Of a DNA stretch of 64,000 nucleotides, positions 15,817 through 24,893 are shown piece after piece. The notes below the pieces were generated by a model. It was given only the letters and a program-made list of their open reading frames with translations, searched no databases and was not told the origin of the DNA. The DNA comes from an uncultured Eubacteriales bacterium. GTDB lineage: Bacteria; Bacillota; Clostridia; Oscillospirales; Oscillospiraceae. The translations under genes and the position numbers were made by a program. Each line of letters begins with the position of its first letter. Positions within the stretch are counted from its first letter, which is position 1. The stretch is from positions 1 through 64,000 of the forward strand of contig UQYT01000008.1 in NCBI GenBank assembly GCA_900545405.1, given 5' to 3'.

Positions 15817-15991
15817 TTTACAAAAATCTGAAACGGAGGTGCAAAAAAGCGGCCCGCACCGCCCTCTGGAAAGTCCGGTGCAGACCGCGCGGGAAAAAAG
15901 CCTGGCAGCTCTTTTCGCCACGGATATTTTAAGCGAAAAGGGCAAAGAAATCAACTGATTGACCAAAAATTAGTGAGGAGGAAATGCAAAA
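15817..15991 (+). other. Intergenic leader of the solute-binding protein gene
   Basis: The stretch holds two inverted repeats: GCACCG/CGGTGC (about 15856/15878) in a GC-rich block, and CTTTTCGC (15911-15918) with GCGAAAAG (15933-15940). TTTAAGCG at 15928-15935 repeats one half of the LacI operator. No convincing promoter is visible, so transcription may continue from the regulator gene with the hairpins setting mRNA ends. GAGGAGG precedes the next ATG. Confidence 0.4.
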
Positions 15992-17299
15992 ATGAAAAAG
16001 CTCTTATCGCTTGTATCCGTTCTGCTGGTGTTCCTGATGCTCCTCTCCGCCTGCGGCACGCCCGCTGCGGAGACTTCCGAGCCGCCCGCCGAAGAGACCG
16101 GCACCGAGGCTCCTCCGGCCGAGGAGACGCCGGCTGAGGCCGAGCCCGTCACCATTACATACTGCAACTTCAACGCCTCCGGCGGCAACGAGGAGACGCT
16201 TGCGAAGATGTACGAGGCCTTCCACGCCGAGTACCCGAACATCACGGTCGAGATCGAGACCATCGGCTTTGACGACTACTTCACCCAGATGCAGACCCGC
16301 GTGGCCGGCGGCACCGCCCCCGACTGCTACGAGCTGAACATCGAAAACTTCGCCTCCTACGCCGCGAAGGGCGCCCTGGCCGAGATCACCGGCGTGGACC
16401 TCAGCGGCCTCAACGAGACGGCGCTCTCCGCCTTCAACGTGGACGGCAAGCAGTACGGCCTGCCCGGCAACTTCTCCAACGTCGTGCTTGTCTACAACAA
16501 GGACCTCTTTGACCAGGCCGGCGTGGCCTACCCCACCGACGATTGGACTCAGGACGACCTTCAGGCTGCGGCCGAGGCCATCCGCGCTCTGGGCGACGAC
16601 ATCTACGGCATCTATCAGCCCATCACCTACAACGAGTTCTACAAGGTCGCGGCCCAGTACGGCGGCAGCCTGCTCAACGACGACCTCACCGAGTTCACCA
16701 TAAACTCCCCCGAGAACATCCAGGCCGCGCAGGTCATGGTCGACCGCGTGCTCGTCTCAAACGTGCAGCCCACCGAGGTGCAGATGGGCGGCATGGGCGA
16801 CTGGGACCTCTTCATGAGCGGCCGCCTCGGCATGATCCCCACCGGCATCTGGGCCTTCAACACCTTCACCGAGGGCTGCGACTTTGCCTGGGACATCGCC
16901 GTTGAGCCCGGCGCCGTGCAGAAGGCGACCCACTTCTTCTCCAACGCCTGCGTCATAAACGCCCAGAGCGAGAACAAGGAGGCCGCGGCCACCTGGATAA
17001 CCTGGCTCACCTCCAGCCCCGAGGCCGCCGCGCTCCGCATCGAGGCCGGCTGGGACCTGCCCGCCATCAACGACGAGGCGACGCTCGCCGCCTATCTCGA
17101 CATCACCCCGCCTGACAACCGTCAGGCCGTGTTCGACAGCCTTGACTACCTGGTGACCCCGCCGGTCATTGAGGACTACGCCCTCATGAGCGACATCATC
17201 GGCCAGGCGCTCGCCGCCGCGGCTGCGGGCACCATGTCGGTCGAGGATGCCCTGAACCAGGCCCAGAGCCAGTGCGAGGCGCAGATAAGCCTCGGCTGA
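15992..17299 (+). CDS. ABC sugar transporter, extracellular solute-binding lipoprotein
   Basis: The 435-residue protein has a lipoprotein signal peptide with the lipobox LLSAC (cysteine near residue 21) followed by a Pro/Glu/Thr-rich linker. The mature part is a type-1 (MalE-like) solute-binding protein with the usual YNKDLFDQAG segment and a ...GTAPDCYELN region. It should sit on the outer face of the membrane and deliver an oligosaccharide to the two permeases encoded next. A strong hairpin after its stop probably keeps its mRNA more abundant than that of the permeases. Confidence 0.92.
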   Translation: MKKLLSLVSVLLVFLMLLSACGTPAAETSEPPAEETGTEAPPAEETPAEAEPVTITYCNFNASGGNEETLAKMYEAFHAEYPNITVEIETIGFDDYFTQMQTRVAGGTAPDCYELNIENFASYAAKGALAEITGVDLSGLNETALSAFNVDGKQYGLPGNFSNVVLVYNKDLFDQAGVAYPTDDWTQDDLQAAAEAIRALGDDIYGIYQPITYNEFYKVAAQYGGSLLNDDLTEFTINSPENIQAAQVMVDRVLVSNVQPTEVQMGGMGDWDLFMSGRLGMIPTGIWAFNTFTEGCDFAWDIAVEPGAVQKATHFFSNACVINAQSENKEAAATWITWLTSSPEAAALRIEAGWDLPAINDEATLAAYLDITPPDNRQAVFDSLDYLVTPPVIEDYALMSDIIGQALAAAAAGTMSVEDALNQAQSQCEAQISLG

Positions 17300-17319
17300 G
17301 AGAAATAGAGCAAATTCAG

Positions 17320-17352
17320 GTCAAAGAAGCGCCTTTCCGGCGCTTCTTTGAC
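17320..17352 (+). promoter_or_regulatory. Intercistronic hairpin after the solute-binding protein gene
   Basis: GTCAAAGAAGCGCC (17320-17333) pairs perfectly with GGCGCTTCTTTGAC (17339-17352) around a 5-base loop, with no T run. Such hairpins in ABC operons protect the upstream mRNA or partly stop transcription before the permease genes. Confidence 0.7.
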
Positions 17353-17384
17353 TAAGATGGACATTGAGGAGGTGCCGCCATCAA

Positions 17385-18308
17385 ATGAAAGCGAGGAAAA
17401 AGGGCCGCCCCCTGGGCAGCGACGGGCTGCTCGCGGCCTCGCCCTTTCTGCTGCCGAGCCTCATAGGGCTTATAATATTTTCGCTTCTGCCGCTCATCAT
17501 ATCGGCGCTCATAAGCCTGACGGACTGGAACGGGCTCGACGAGCTGACGGCGCCGGGCTTTTTTGCAGAGCACTTCATCGGGTTCGAGAACTTCAAGAAC
17601 ATCCTGACCACGCCCGAATTCTGGAACGTGCTCTGGAACACGCTGCGCTACATAATCATGTACATCCCGCTCATGCTCGCGGCCTCCATCGCCGTGGCCA
17701 CGCTGCTGAGCCGCCAGAGGCGCGGCGTCACCGCCTTCCGCATCATCTATTACATCCCCGTGCTGACGAGCTGGGTCGCCGCCTCGCTGATCTGGAAGAG
17801 CGTGCTCTCCCCGCAGTACGGCGCGCTCAACGGCATCCTCGGCTTCTTCGGCATAGAGGGCCCCGGCTGGCTGCTGGACGAAAACTGGGCCATGCCGGCC
17901 ATCGTGCTCGTCTCAGTGTGGAAGGACATGGGCTTTTTCGGCCTCATACTGCTCTCCGGCATGATAGGCATAAACCGCAGCTATTACGAGGCCGCCTCGC
18001 TCGACGGCGCGGGCGCCTGGACCAAGTTCTGGCGCATAACGCTGCCGCTGCTGAGCCCCGCCATCTTCTATGTGCTCATCGTGAGCCTGATAAACGCCTT
18101 CCAGCTGTTCCCGCAGATAATGATAATGACCGACGGCGGGCCAAACGGCTCCACGCAGGTCATGGTCGAGAGGATATACAAATACGGCTTCCGCTACTAC
18201 CGCATGGGCTATGCCGCGGCCTTCTCCTGGCTGCTGTTCGTCATCATCATGGCCTGTACGGGACTTCAGATGAAGCTGCAGAAGAGGTGGGTGAACTATG
18301 ACGCATAA
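17385..18308 (+). CDS. ABC sugar transporter permease (MalF-type)
   Basis: The 307-residue protein has six predicted membrane segments, the first at about residues 16-39, and the cytoplasmic EAA loop (EAASLDGAGAWTKFWRITLPLL, ~205-226) that docks to the ATPase. The ATG at 17385 is preferred, although the GAGGAGG site lies twelve bases upstream, a little far. It overlaps the second permease gene by 11 bases. No ATPase gene is nearby; these CUT1 systems often share an MsmK-type ATPase encoded elsewhere. Confidence 0.9.
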   Translation: MKARKKGRPLGSDGLLAASPFLLPSLIGLIIFSLLPLIISALISLTDWNGLDELTAPGFFAEHFIGFENFKNILTTPEFWNVLWNTLRYIIMYIPLMLAASIAVATLLSRQRRGVTAFRIIYYIPVLTSWVAASLIWKSVLSPQYGALNGILGFFGIEGPGWLLDENWAMPAIVLVSVWKDMGFFGLILLSGMIGINRSYYEAASLDGAGAWTKFWRITLPLLSPAIFYVLIVSLINAFQLFPQIMIMTDGGPNGSTQVMVERIYKYGFRYYRMGYAAAFSWLLFVIIMACTGLQMKLQKRWVNYDA

Positions 18309-19125
18309 ACACAGACTCGGCACCGCGGGCTATTACGTCGTGTCCATCGTGCTGGCCGTCATTGCGCTCATCCCCTTCCTGTGGATGATCTCCACCTCGC
18401 TCAAGAGCCGCGGCGCGCTGATGAGCATACCCATAGAGTGGATACCCGCCGAGCCGACGCTCGACGGCTATGCCAAGGTCTTTTCAAGGTTCCCCTTCCT
18501 GCGCACCATAGGCAACAGCCTGCTCGTTTCCGTCGCCTACACGCTCATCACGCTCATCTCCGCCTCCATGGCGGCCTTCGCCTTTGCAAAGCTGCGCTTC
18601 CGCGGCAGCGGCGCGATACTCAGCGTGTACATCGCGACGATGATGATACCCACGCAGGTGACGATGATCCCGCTCTTCGTCGTCATGAACCGGCTCGGGC
18701 TCATAGACAGCTACGCCAGCGTAATACTGCCCAGCATGTTCAAGCCCTTTGCGGTGTTTTTGCTGGTGCAGCAGATGAAGACCATCCCCAACGACTACAT
18801 AGACGCCGCGAGGATAGACGGCGCGGGGCTCTTCCAGACCTACCGCAAGGTAGCCCTGCCGCTGTGCATCCCCACGCTCGCGACGCTCGCCGTCACCACC
18901 TTCATGGAGAGCTGGAACGACTATCTCTGGCCGCTGCTCATGCTCACGGACCGGAACAAGATGACCCTGCCCATCGCGCTCTCCACCCTAAACGGGCAAT
19001 ACAGCACCGAGTACAACGTGCTCATGGCGGGCAGCCTCATCTCCATGATACCCATCATAATCATCTACATCGCGGCCCAGAAGCAGTTCAAGTCCGGCCT
19101 CATGGCGGGCGGCATCAAGGGCTGA
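18298..19125 (+). CDS. ABC sugar transporter permease (MalG-type)
   Basis: The 275-residue protein has six membrane segments and an EAA loop (DAARIDGAGLFQTYRKVALPL, ~163-183). A WNDYLWPLLML segment near the end is typical of MalG-type CUT1 permeases. It is translated from an ATG inside the end of the first permease gene, with AAGAGGTGG upstream, so the two subunits should be made in equal amounts. Confidence 0.92.
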   Translation: MTHKHRLGTAGYYVVSIVLAVIALIPFLWMISTSLKSRGALMSIPIEWIPAEPTLDGYAKVFSRFPFLRTIGNSLLVSVAYTLITLISASMAAFAFAKLRFRGSGAILSVYIATMMIPTQVTMIPLFVVMNRLGLIDSYASVILPSMFKPFAVFLLVQQMKTIPNDYIDAARIDGAGLFQTYRKVALPLCIPTLATLAVTTFMESWNDYLWPLLMLTDRNKMTLPIALSTLNGQYSTEYNVLMAGSLISMIPIIIIYIAAQKQFKSGLMAGGIKG

Positions 19126-19134
19126 GGAGGAGCT

Positions 19135-20901
19135 ATGGAAAAACTCAAGCTCACCGGCTCGGGTTCGCGAGCCTTCGGCCCGGCCCGGCTGTACTGGCGC
19201 GAGGGCGCGCCGCTGCGCATTTCCCTCGCCTACCGCGGGGCCTACGGCCTCGGCGAGCGCTTTGACGCCCTCAACCAGAAGGGCCGCCGCGCCGTCTGCG
19301 AGGTGGAGGAGAAGTTCTGCTTCCAGGGCGGCAAGACCTACTGCCCCGCGCCGTTCTTCTGGACGGACAGCGGCTTCGGGCTCTATGCGGACACCTGCGA
19401 GAGCACCGCTTTTGACTTCCGGGAGGGCGAGATCATCGCAGAACTGCCGAAAAACTGCGTGATAACCCTCTTTTCCGGCACGCCGGAGAGCATGATAGCG
19501 GAGTATCTCTCCCTCTTCGGCTCCCCTGTTCTGCCGCCGGACTGGGCCTTCGGGCCCTGGATATCCGCCAACCGCTGGAGCAGCCAGGCCGACGTGGAAA
19601 ACGCCGTTGCCGAGGCCGAGCGGCTGGGCTTTCCCGTCTCCGCGCTGGTCATCGAGGCCTGGAGCGACGAGGCGACTTTCTACATCTGGCGCGGCGCGAA
19701 GTACACGCCGAAGCCGGACGGCGCGCCGCTCTCACTCGAGGACTTCGACTTCTCGGGCAGTCCCTGGCCCGACCCCGCGGGCATGATACGCCGCCTGCAC
19801 GAGAAGGGCATCCGCGTCCTGCTCTGGCAGGCGCCCGTGTACAAGGCCCTCGGCCCCGACGAGCCCGAAAACGAGCAGCACCGCCTCGACTGCGCCGACG
19901 CCGTGAGGCGCGGCCTCTGCGTCCACAACGCGGACGGCTCGCCCTACACGATACCCGAGGGGCATTGGTTCCCCGGCTCCATGATACCGGACTTCACCAA
20001 CCCGGAGACGCGGCGAGTCTGGCTCGGCAAGCGGCGCTATCTGCTTGAGATGGGCATAGACGGCTTCAAGACCGACGGCGGCGAGTTCATATACTCGGAC
20101 GACGTACGCTTCTTCGACGGCAGCACGGGCCGCGAGGGCAAAAACCGCTACGCGCGCGACTACGCCGAGGCCTATGCCTCCGTGCTGGGGCCGGAGCAGG
20201 CGCTCTTCAGCCGCGCGGGCTTTGCCGGGCAGCACAGGACGCCCCTGCTCTGGGCGGGCGACCAGCAGTCCGTGAACAGCGAGCTCCGCAGCGCGCTGAA
20301 GGCGGGGCTCTCGGCGGCGTGCAGCGGCATCGCCTTCTGGGGCTTCGACATCGCGGGCTTTGCCGGCCCGCTGCCCACGCCGGACCTCTACCGCCGGGCG
20401 ACGCAGCTGGCCTGCTTCTGCCCGGTCATGCAGTGGCACTCGGAGCCGGACGGCGGGCAGTTCCGCGAGCTCATGCCCGGCGCGGAGGGCAACAACGAGC
20501 GCAGCCCCTGGAACATGGAGCGCGCCTACGCCCTGCCCGGCTTTGCCGAGGAGATGCGCTTCTGGCATGAGCTGAGGTTGAAGCTCCTGCCCTATCTCCT
20601 CAAGATCGCGCGCGAGTGCGCCGCGGAAAACCGCCCCATGCTCCGGCCGCTGGTGTACTACTGGCCCGGCGACGCGCGGGCGGCAGACTGCGCCGACGAG
20701 TTCCTGCTCGGGCGCGACATCCTCGTGGCCCCGCTGCTCGAGGAAAACTCCGCGAGCCGCCGCGTCTACCTCCCCGAGGGCGAGTGGCGCGACTTCTTCA
20801 CCGGCGAGGCGCACGTCGGCCCCGCCGAGCTCGTCTGCCCCTGCGAGGGGCGGCTGCCGGTCTTTGCGAGGGCTTGCTTTGAGCTGAAAGATACGGTATA
20901 A
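19135..20901 (+). CDS. GH31 alpha-glycosidase (alpha-glucosidase/alpha-xylosidase-like)
   Basis: The 588-residue protein has the GH31 nucleophile motif GIDGFKTDGGE (D314) and an acid/base motif LLWAGDQQ (D376). The GLGERFDALNQKG segment (~38-50) belongs to the N-terminal sandwich. Without a signal peptide it works on imported sugar. Active-site details that separate alpha-glucosidases from alpha-xylosidases cannot be settled by eye. It follows the second permease by nine bases and, with the GH65 and barrel enzymes, makes a three-enzyme alpha-glucoside pathway. Its 3' end contains the promoter of the next gene. Confidence 0.9.
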   Translation: MEKLKLTGSGSRAFGPARLYWREGAPLRISLAYRGAYGLGERFDALNQKGRRAVCEVEEKFCFQGGKTYCPAPFFWTDSGFGLYADTCESTAFDFREGEIIAELPKNCVITLFSGTPESMIAEYLSLFGSPVLPPDWAFGPWISANRWSSQADVENAVAEAERLGFPVSALVIEAWSDEATFYIWRGAKYTPKPDGAPLSLEDFDFSGSPWPDPAGMIRRLHEKGIRVLLWQAPVYKALGPDEPENEQHRLDCADAVRRGLCVHNADGSPYTIPEGHWFPGSMIPDFTNPETRRVWLGKRRYLLEMGIDGFKTDGGEFIYSDDVRFFDGSTGREGKNRYARDYAEAYASVLGPEQALFSRAGFAGQHRTPLLWAGDQQSVNSELRSALKAGLSAACSGIAFWGFDIAGFAGPLPTPDLYRRATQLACFCPVMQWHSEPDGGQFRELMPGAEGNNERSPWNMERAYALPGFAEEMRFWHELRLKLLPYLLKIARECAAENRPMLRPLVYYWPGDARAADCADEFLLGRDILVAPLLEENSASRRVYLPEGEWRDFFTGEAHVGPAELVCPCEGRLPVFARACFELKDTV

Positions 20902-20902
20902 T
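20874..20902 (+). promoter_or_regulatory. Promoter of the ABC-F gene inside the GH31 3' end
   Basis: TTGCTT (20874-20879), exactly 17 bases, and a perfect TATAAT (20897-20902) overlap the GH31 stop codon. A transcript would start near 20909, about 200 bases before the ABC-F start codon. Confidence 0.7.
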
Positions 20903-20907
20903 GAACC

Positions 20908-21112
20908 AAATACGAAGTGAAAAGGGTGGGAAGATGCGGAAGTGATCTGATTCCAAGCAAGGCCAGCCCCGGCCCGCTTTACAGGCGGGTCCGGCTTGCC
21001 GCGCCGGATCAGATGCGCCGCTTCAGCCGCCCTTTTTATGGGGGAGGCCCGCTTTTTGCGCGTCTGCGCACCGGCACGCCGGGGCAATACACGCAAAGGA
21101 GCGGGCTTATTT
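20908..21112 (+). promoter_or_regulatory. Structured leader of the ABC-F gene, hides the ribosome-binding site
   Basis: GCCCGCTTTTTGCG (21047-21060) can pair with CGCAAAGGAGCGGGC (21092-21106): 14 pairs with one bulged A. The 3' arm contains the AAAGGAG ribosome-binding site of the ABC-F gene. A CCGG-CACG-CCGG hairpin sits in the loop, and an upstream arm pair GGCCCGC/GCGGGTC (20971-20977/20985-20991) offers an alternative fold. A very short frame (ATG CGG AAG TGA, 20934) follows a purine-rich stretch and might be a leader peptide. The layout resembles the translation-attenuation leaders of inducible erm, cat and ABC-F genes. Confidence 0.55.
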
Positions 21113-22639
21113 ATGCTTACGATAGACAAACTCAGCGTCACCTGCCGCAGCGACCTGCGCTGCATACTCTCGGACTTTTCGCTCCAGCTCGGCCCGGGCG
21201 AGCGCGCCGCGCTCATCGGTGAGGAGGGTGACGGGAAGTCCACCCTCCTGCGCCTCATCCACGACCCCGCCCTCGCAGAGGGCTACGTCGAGTGGAGCGG
21301 CGCCGTCTCCCCCGGCGGGCGCACGGGCTATCTGCCCCAGGAGCTCTCCCCCGCCGAGCTCGACGCCCCCGCGCGGCGGCTCTTTGACGCTTCGCGCGGC
21401 TTTGGGCGGCTCACGCCCAGGGAGCGCGCCGCCCTGGCCGCCGAGCTGGGGCTCGACGCCGCGATGTTCGCCTCGGAGCGGCCGCTCAGGGAGTTTTCCG
21501 GCGGCGAGAGGATAAAGCTCCAGCTCGCGGCCCTCGCCGCCGAGGAACCCGAGCTCTACCTGCTCGACGAGCCCTCTAACGACCTCGACCTCGCCTCGCT
21601 CGAGTGGCTGGAGGACTTCATACTCAGCCGCGGGCAGCCCGTGCTCTTCGTCTCGCACGACGAGACGCTCATAGAGCGCACGGCGAACGTCATCGTCCAC
21701 CTGGAGCTGCTGCGGCGCAAGACGGCGCCCCGCGCCACGGTGGCGAGGGTGCCCTACCGCGTCTATGTGGAGTCGCGCTGCCGCGCGCTCGCCAGGCAGG
21801 AGCAGGCGGCGCGCAAGGAGCGGGAGGAGTTCGACCGCAAGCTCGAGCGCTACCGCCAGATACGCCAGAAGGTCGAGAGCGCCCAGGCGAACCTCACCCG
21901 CCAGGACCCGCACGGCGGGCGGCTGCTCAAGAAGAAGATGCACTCCGTCCAGGCCATTGGCCGCCGCTTTGAGCGCGAGCGCGAGAGGCTGACCGCCATG
22001 CCCGAGGCCGAGGAGGCCATCTTCCTCGCCTTCCCGGCCGAGGCCGCGATACCGCGCGGCAAGCGGGTGCTCGACCTCGTGCTGCCCCGGCTGGAGGCCG
22101 GCGGCAGGCTGCTCGCGCGGGACATAGAGCTGCACGTCGCGGGGCCGGAGCGCGTCTGCATCCTAGGCGGCAACGGCGTGGGCAAGACCACGCTGCTCCG
22201 GCGCATAGCCGACGAGCTTCTGCCCCGCCGGGACATCCGCGCCGCCTACATGCCCCAGGAGTTCGGCGAGCGGCTGGACGGCGCGCTGAGCCCCGTGGAG
22301 CTCCTGAACCGCTCGGGCAGCCGTGAGGAGGAGCAGCGGATACGCGCCCTGCTGGGCAGCCTGCGCTACACCTCGCTCGAGATGGAGCGCCCCTGCTCCG
22401 CCCTCTCAGGCGGCCAGCGCGCCAAGCTGCTGCTGGCCTCGATGGCGCTCGAGCGCGCCGACGTGCTCATCCTCGACGAGCCGACGCGGAACCTCTCGCC
22501 GCTCTCAGGGCCGGTGGTGCGGGAGATGCTGCGCGCCTTCGGCGGCGCGGTCATCAGTGTCTCGCACGACAGGAAGTTCATCTCCGAGGTCTCCACACGC
22601 GCATACGAGCTGGACCCGGACGGGCTCACCGAGCTCTGA
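21113..22639 (+). CDS. ABC-F family ATPase, ribosome-protection (antibiotic resistance) type
   Basis: The 508-residue protein has two nucleotide-binding domains in one chain and no membrane segments. NBD1 has GEEGDGKST, FSGGERIKLQLA and LLDEPSNDLDL; NBD2 has GGNGVGKTT, LSGGQRAKLLLAS and LILDEPTRNLSPLS. Between them is a long charged linker (~205-310), the part that reaches the ribosomal peptidyl-transferase centre in this family. The size and linker fit clostridial resistance-type ABC-F proteins that displace lincosamide, streptogramin A or pleuromutilin drugs. NBD2 has RNLSPLS where NDLD is usual. The start is the ATG at 21113. Confidence 0.87.
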   Translation: MLTIDKLSVTCRSDLRCILSDFSLQLGPGERAALIGEEGDGKSTLLRLIHDPALAEGYVEWSGAVSPGGRTGYLPQELSPAELDAPARRLFDASRGFGRLTPRERAALAAELGLDAAMFASERPLREFSGGERIKLQLAALAAEEPELYLLDEPSNDLDLASLEWLEDFILSRGQPVLFVSHDETLIERTANVIVHLELLRRKTAPRATVARVPYRVYVESRCRALARQEQAARKEREEFDRKLERYRQIRQKVESAQANLTRQDPHGGRLLKKKMHSVQAIGRRFERERERLTAMPEAEEAIFLAFPAEAAIPRGKRVLDLVLPRLEAGGRLLARDIELHVAGPERVCILGGNGVGKTTLLRRIADELLPRRDIRAAYMPQEFGERLDGALSPVELLNRSGSREEEQRIRALLGSLRYTSLEMERPCSALSGGQRAKLLLASMALERADVLILDEPTRNLSPLSGPVVREMLRAFGGAVISVSHDRKFISEVSTRAYELDPDGLTEL

Positions 22640-22643
22640 GCCT

Positions 22644-22674
22644 AAGGCCCCGCCCTCATCGGGCGGGGCCTTTT
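22644..22674 (+). terminator. Terminator of the ABC-F gene
   Basis: AAGGCCCCGCCC (22644-22655) pairs with GGGCGGGGCCTT (22661-22672), followed by two further T residues. Confidence 0.9.
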
Positions 22675-22683
22675 CGTATGCGC

Positions 22684-22713
22684 TTGGCAAGGACGCGCGG
22701 GCGGTGGTATACT
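22684..22713 (+). promoter_or_regulatory. Promoter of the helicase gene
   Basis: TTGGCA (22684-22689), an 18-base spacer and TATACT (22708-22713). It lies downstream of an in-frame ATG at 22678, so that ATG cannot be the start used from this promoter. Confidence 0.55.
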
Positions 22714-22734
22714 TGGAAAAAAGGGGGCGAGGAC

Positions 22735-24891
22735 TTGGACATATTCGAGGGACTCAACAGCGCGCAGCGCGAGGCGGTGGCCTCTACGGAGGGCTACATC
22801 CGCGTCGTGGCGGGCGCGGGCTCGGGCAAGACCCGGGCGCTGGCGCGCCGCTTTGCCTATCTCGTTAATGACCTGGGCGTCACGCCGGGCAGCATACTCT
22901 GCGTGACCTTCACCAACAAGTCCGCCGCCGAGATGCGCCAGCGCATCCGCGCCCTGACCGGCGACAGCGACACGGGCCACATCTGCACCTTCCACAGCTT
23001 CTGCGTCACCGTCTTGCAGGAGGACAGCCATGCCGTGCAGTACCCGAAGAGCTTCCTCGTCCTCGACAACGCGGACATCGACGCCATGCTCGCGCGCATA
23101 TACGAAGAGCGCGGCCTCACGCTGCGGCACATGACCTATTCCGACGCGCGGGACATGATAGAGATACGCAAGGGCATAGAGGACCCGGAGTACTACCTTG
23201 ACATGATAGACATGGACCTCGAGACGCTGCACCGCAAGTATCTCGACGCCGTCTCCGTGCGCGACATCATCTTCTACGGCTATCTCTACGAGGAGAAAAA
23301 GTGCTTCGGCCTCGACTACAACGACCTCATCTTCTTCACGCTCTACATCTTCCAGCAGGACCGGGAGATACGCCAAAAGTGGCAGGAGCGGCTGCAATAC
23401 ATCATGGTGGACGAGTTTCAGGACATCGACAAGCCGCAGTACCGGCTCATGCGCGCCCTCTGCGGCTATCACAGGAACCTCTTCATCGTCGGCGACCCGG
23501 ACCAGACCATCTACACCTGGCGCGGCGCGAGCGTGAAGTACCTGCTCGACTTCGATAAGGAGTTCCCCGGGACGCGGACCATCATGATGATGCTAAACTA
23601 CCGCTCCACGCCCGAGATACTCGCCGCGGCCAACTCGCTCATAGCGCAGAACCAAAACCGCATGAAAAAGGAGCTCACGCCCACCCTGCCCTCCGGCGCG
23701 CCGGTGGTCTGGATGCACTGCGAGAGCCCCGAGGACGAGGCCGGGCGCATTGCCGAGCGCATAATGGCCCTGCACGACGAGGGCGTGCCCTATCGCGACA
23801 TGACGCTGCTCTATCGCGCGCACTATGTCACGCGCACCATCGAGGAGGTGTTCATCCGCCTCAAGCTGCCCTACGTCATATACAGCGGCGTGCAGTTCTT
23901 CGCCCGCGCGGAGGTCAAGGACGCGCTATCGTACCTGCGCCTCATCGCCTACCGCGACGACCTCTCCTTCATGCGCGTGGCCAACGTGCCGAGGCGGAAC
24001 CTCGGGCGGCGGCGCATGGAATTTCTGCGCGAGTACGCAGCGAAAAACGCCTGCTCGCTCTATGACGCGCTCTGCCGCTGCCTCGACGACGAGCTCTTCC
24101 GCGGCACCAAGGCCCGGCGGCTCGTCTCGCTCGTCGAGGAGCTCTCCGCCGGCTGCGAGGGCCGGAGCATCGCGGAGCTGCTCAGCGAGGTGCTGAACCG
24201 CAGCGGCTATGAGGAATATCTCCGCACCGAGGGCAGCCAGGAGCGGCTGGACAACCTCGCGGAGCTCAAGCAGTCCGTCCGCGAATACGAGGAGACGAGC
24301 GGCGAGGAGTGCTCCCTCACGCACTACCTCAGCCACGTCGCGCTCTTTTCAAACAGCGACGCGGACACGGGGCGCGACGCCGTGAAGCTCATGACCATCC
24401 ACGCGGCGAAGGGACTGGAGTTCCCCTATGTCTTTCTCTGCTGCCTGAACGAGGGCATACTCCCCTCCAAAAAGACCGACTCGCCCGAGGGCATGGAGGA
24501 GGAGCGCCGCCTCGCCTTCGTGGCGCTCACGCGCGCCAAGCGCGGCCTGGTGCTCTCCGACAGCGAGGGCCGGGGGCACGACGGCGCGCCGCGCTATCCC
24601 TCGCGCTTTCTGCTTGAAATAGACCGGGGCCTGCTCGTCCAGGACGGCAGACCCCGCGAGAGCCTCGTCTCCGAGGCCCGGGAATATATCTCGGCGCACA
24701 CGGCGCGCCTCTCCGGCGCCTCGGACGCGCCGCAGGAGCTCTTTGCCCCCGGTGACCGCGTGCGTCACGCCGCCTTCGGCGACGGCACGGTGCTCGAGGT
24801 GGACGCGGCCCGCCGCGTCTATGTCATCAAGTTCGACAAGACGCCGACGCCCAGGACGCTGACCCTCCGCGTCCGGCTGCAGCGCATCTGA
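22735..24891 (+). CDS. UvrD/PcrA/Rep-family superfamily 1 DNA helicase
   Basis: About 718 residues from a TTG start at 22735, which has GGGGGCGAGG upstream and lies after the promoter. Helicase motifs are in order: Q motif (LNSAQREAV), Walker A (AGAGSGKT), Ia (VTFTNKSAAEM), II (VDEFQDI), III (VGDPDQTIYTWRGA), IV, V (MTIHAAKGLEF) and VI (VALTRAKRGL). A C-terminal RVRHAAFGDGTVLEVD segment matches the PcrA tail that contacts RNA polymerase. The enzyme unwinds DNA 3' to 5' in repair and removal of stalled complexes. It is somewhat diverged from the main PcrA and may be a paralogue. Confidence 0.9.
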   Translation: MDIFEGLNSAQREAVASTEGYIRVVAGAGSGKTRALARRFAYLVNDLGVTPGSILCVTFTNKSAAEMRQRIRALTGDSDTGHICTFHSFCVTVLQEDSHAVQYPKSFLVLDNADIDAMLARIYEERGLTLRHMTYSDARDMIEIRKGIEDPEYYLDMIDMDLETLHRKYLDAVSVRDIIFYGYLYEEKKCFGLDYNDLIFFTLYIFQQDREIRQKWQERLQYIMVDEFQDIDKPQYRLMRALCGYHRNLFIVGDPDQTIYTWRGASVKYLLDFDKEFPGTRTIMMMLNYRSTPEILAAANSLIAQNQNRMKKELTPTLPSGAPVVWMHCESPEDEAGRIAERIMALHDEGVPYRDMTLLYRAHYVTRTIEEVFIRLKLPYVIYSGVQFFARAEVKDALSYLRLIAYRDDLSFMRVANVPRRNLGRRRMEFLREYAAKNACSLYDALCRCLDDELFRGTKARRLVSLVEELSAGCEGRSIAELLSEVLNRSGYEEYLRTEGSQERLDNLAELKQSVREYEETSGEECSLTHYLSHVALFSNSDADTGRDAVKLMTIHAAKGLEFPYVFLCCLNEGILPSKKTDSPEGMEEERRLAFVALTRAKRGLVLSDSEGRGHDGAPRYPSRFLLEIDRGLLVQDGRPRESLVSEAREYISAHTARLSGASDAPQELFAPGDRVRHAAFGDGTVLEVDAARRVYVIKFDKTPTPRTLTLRVRLQRI

Positions 24892-24893
24892 GC

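Noticed and set aside
20917..21222. A 101-codon GTG frame running through the ABC-F leader as a real protein
   Set aside because: It runs through the predicted stem and out of frame into the ABC-F gene, with no ribosome-binding site and no recognisable features; the shorter ATG CGG AAG TGA is the better leader-peptide candidate, and even that is weak.
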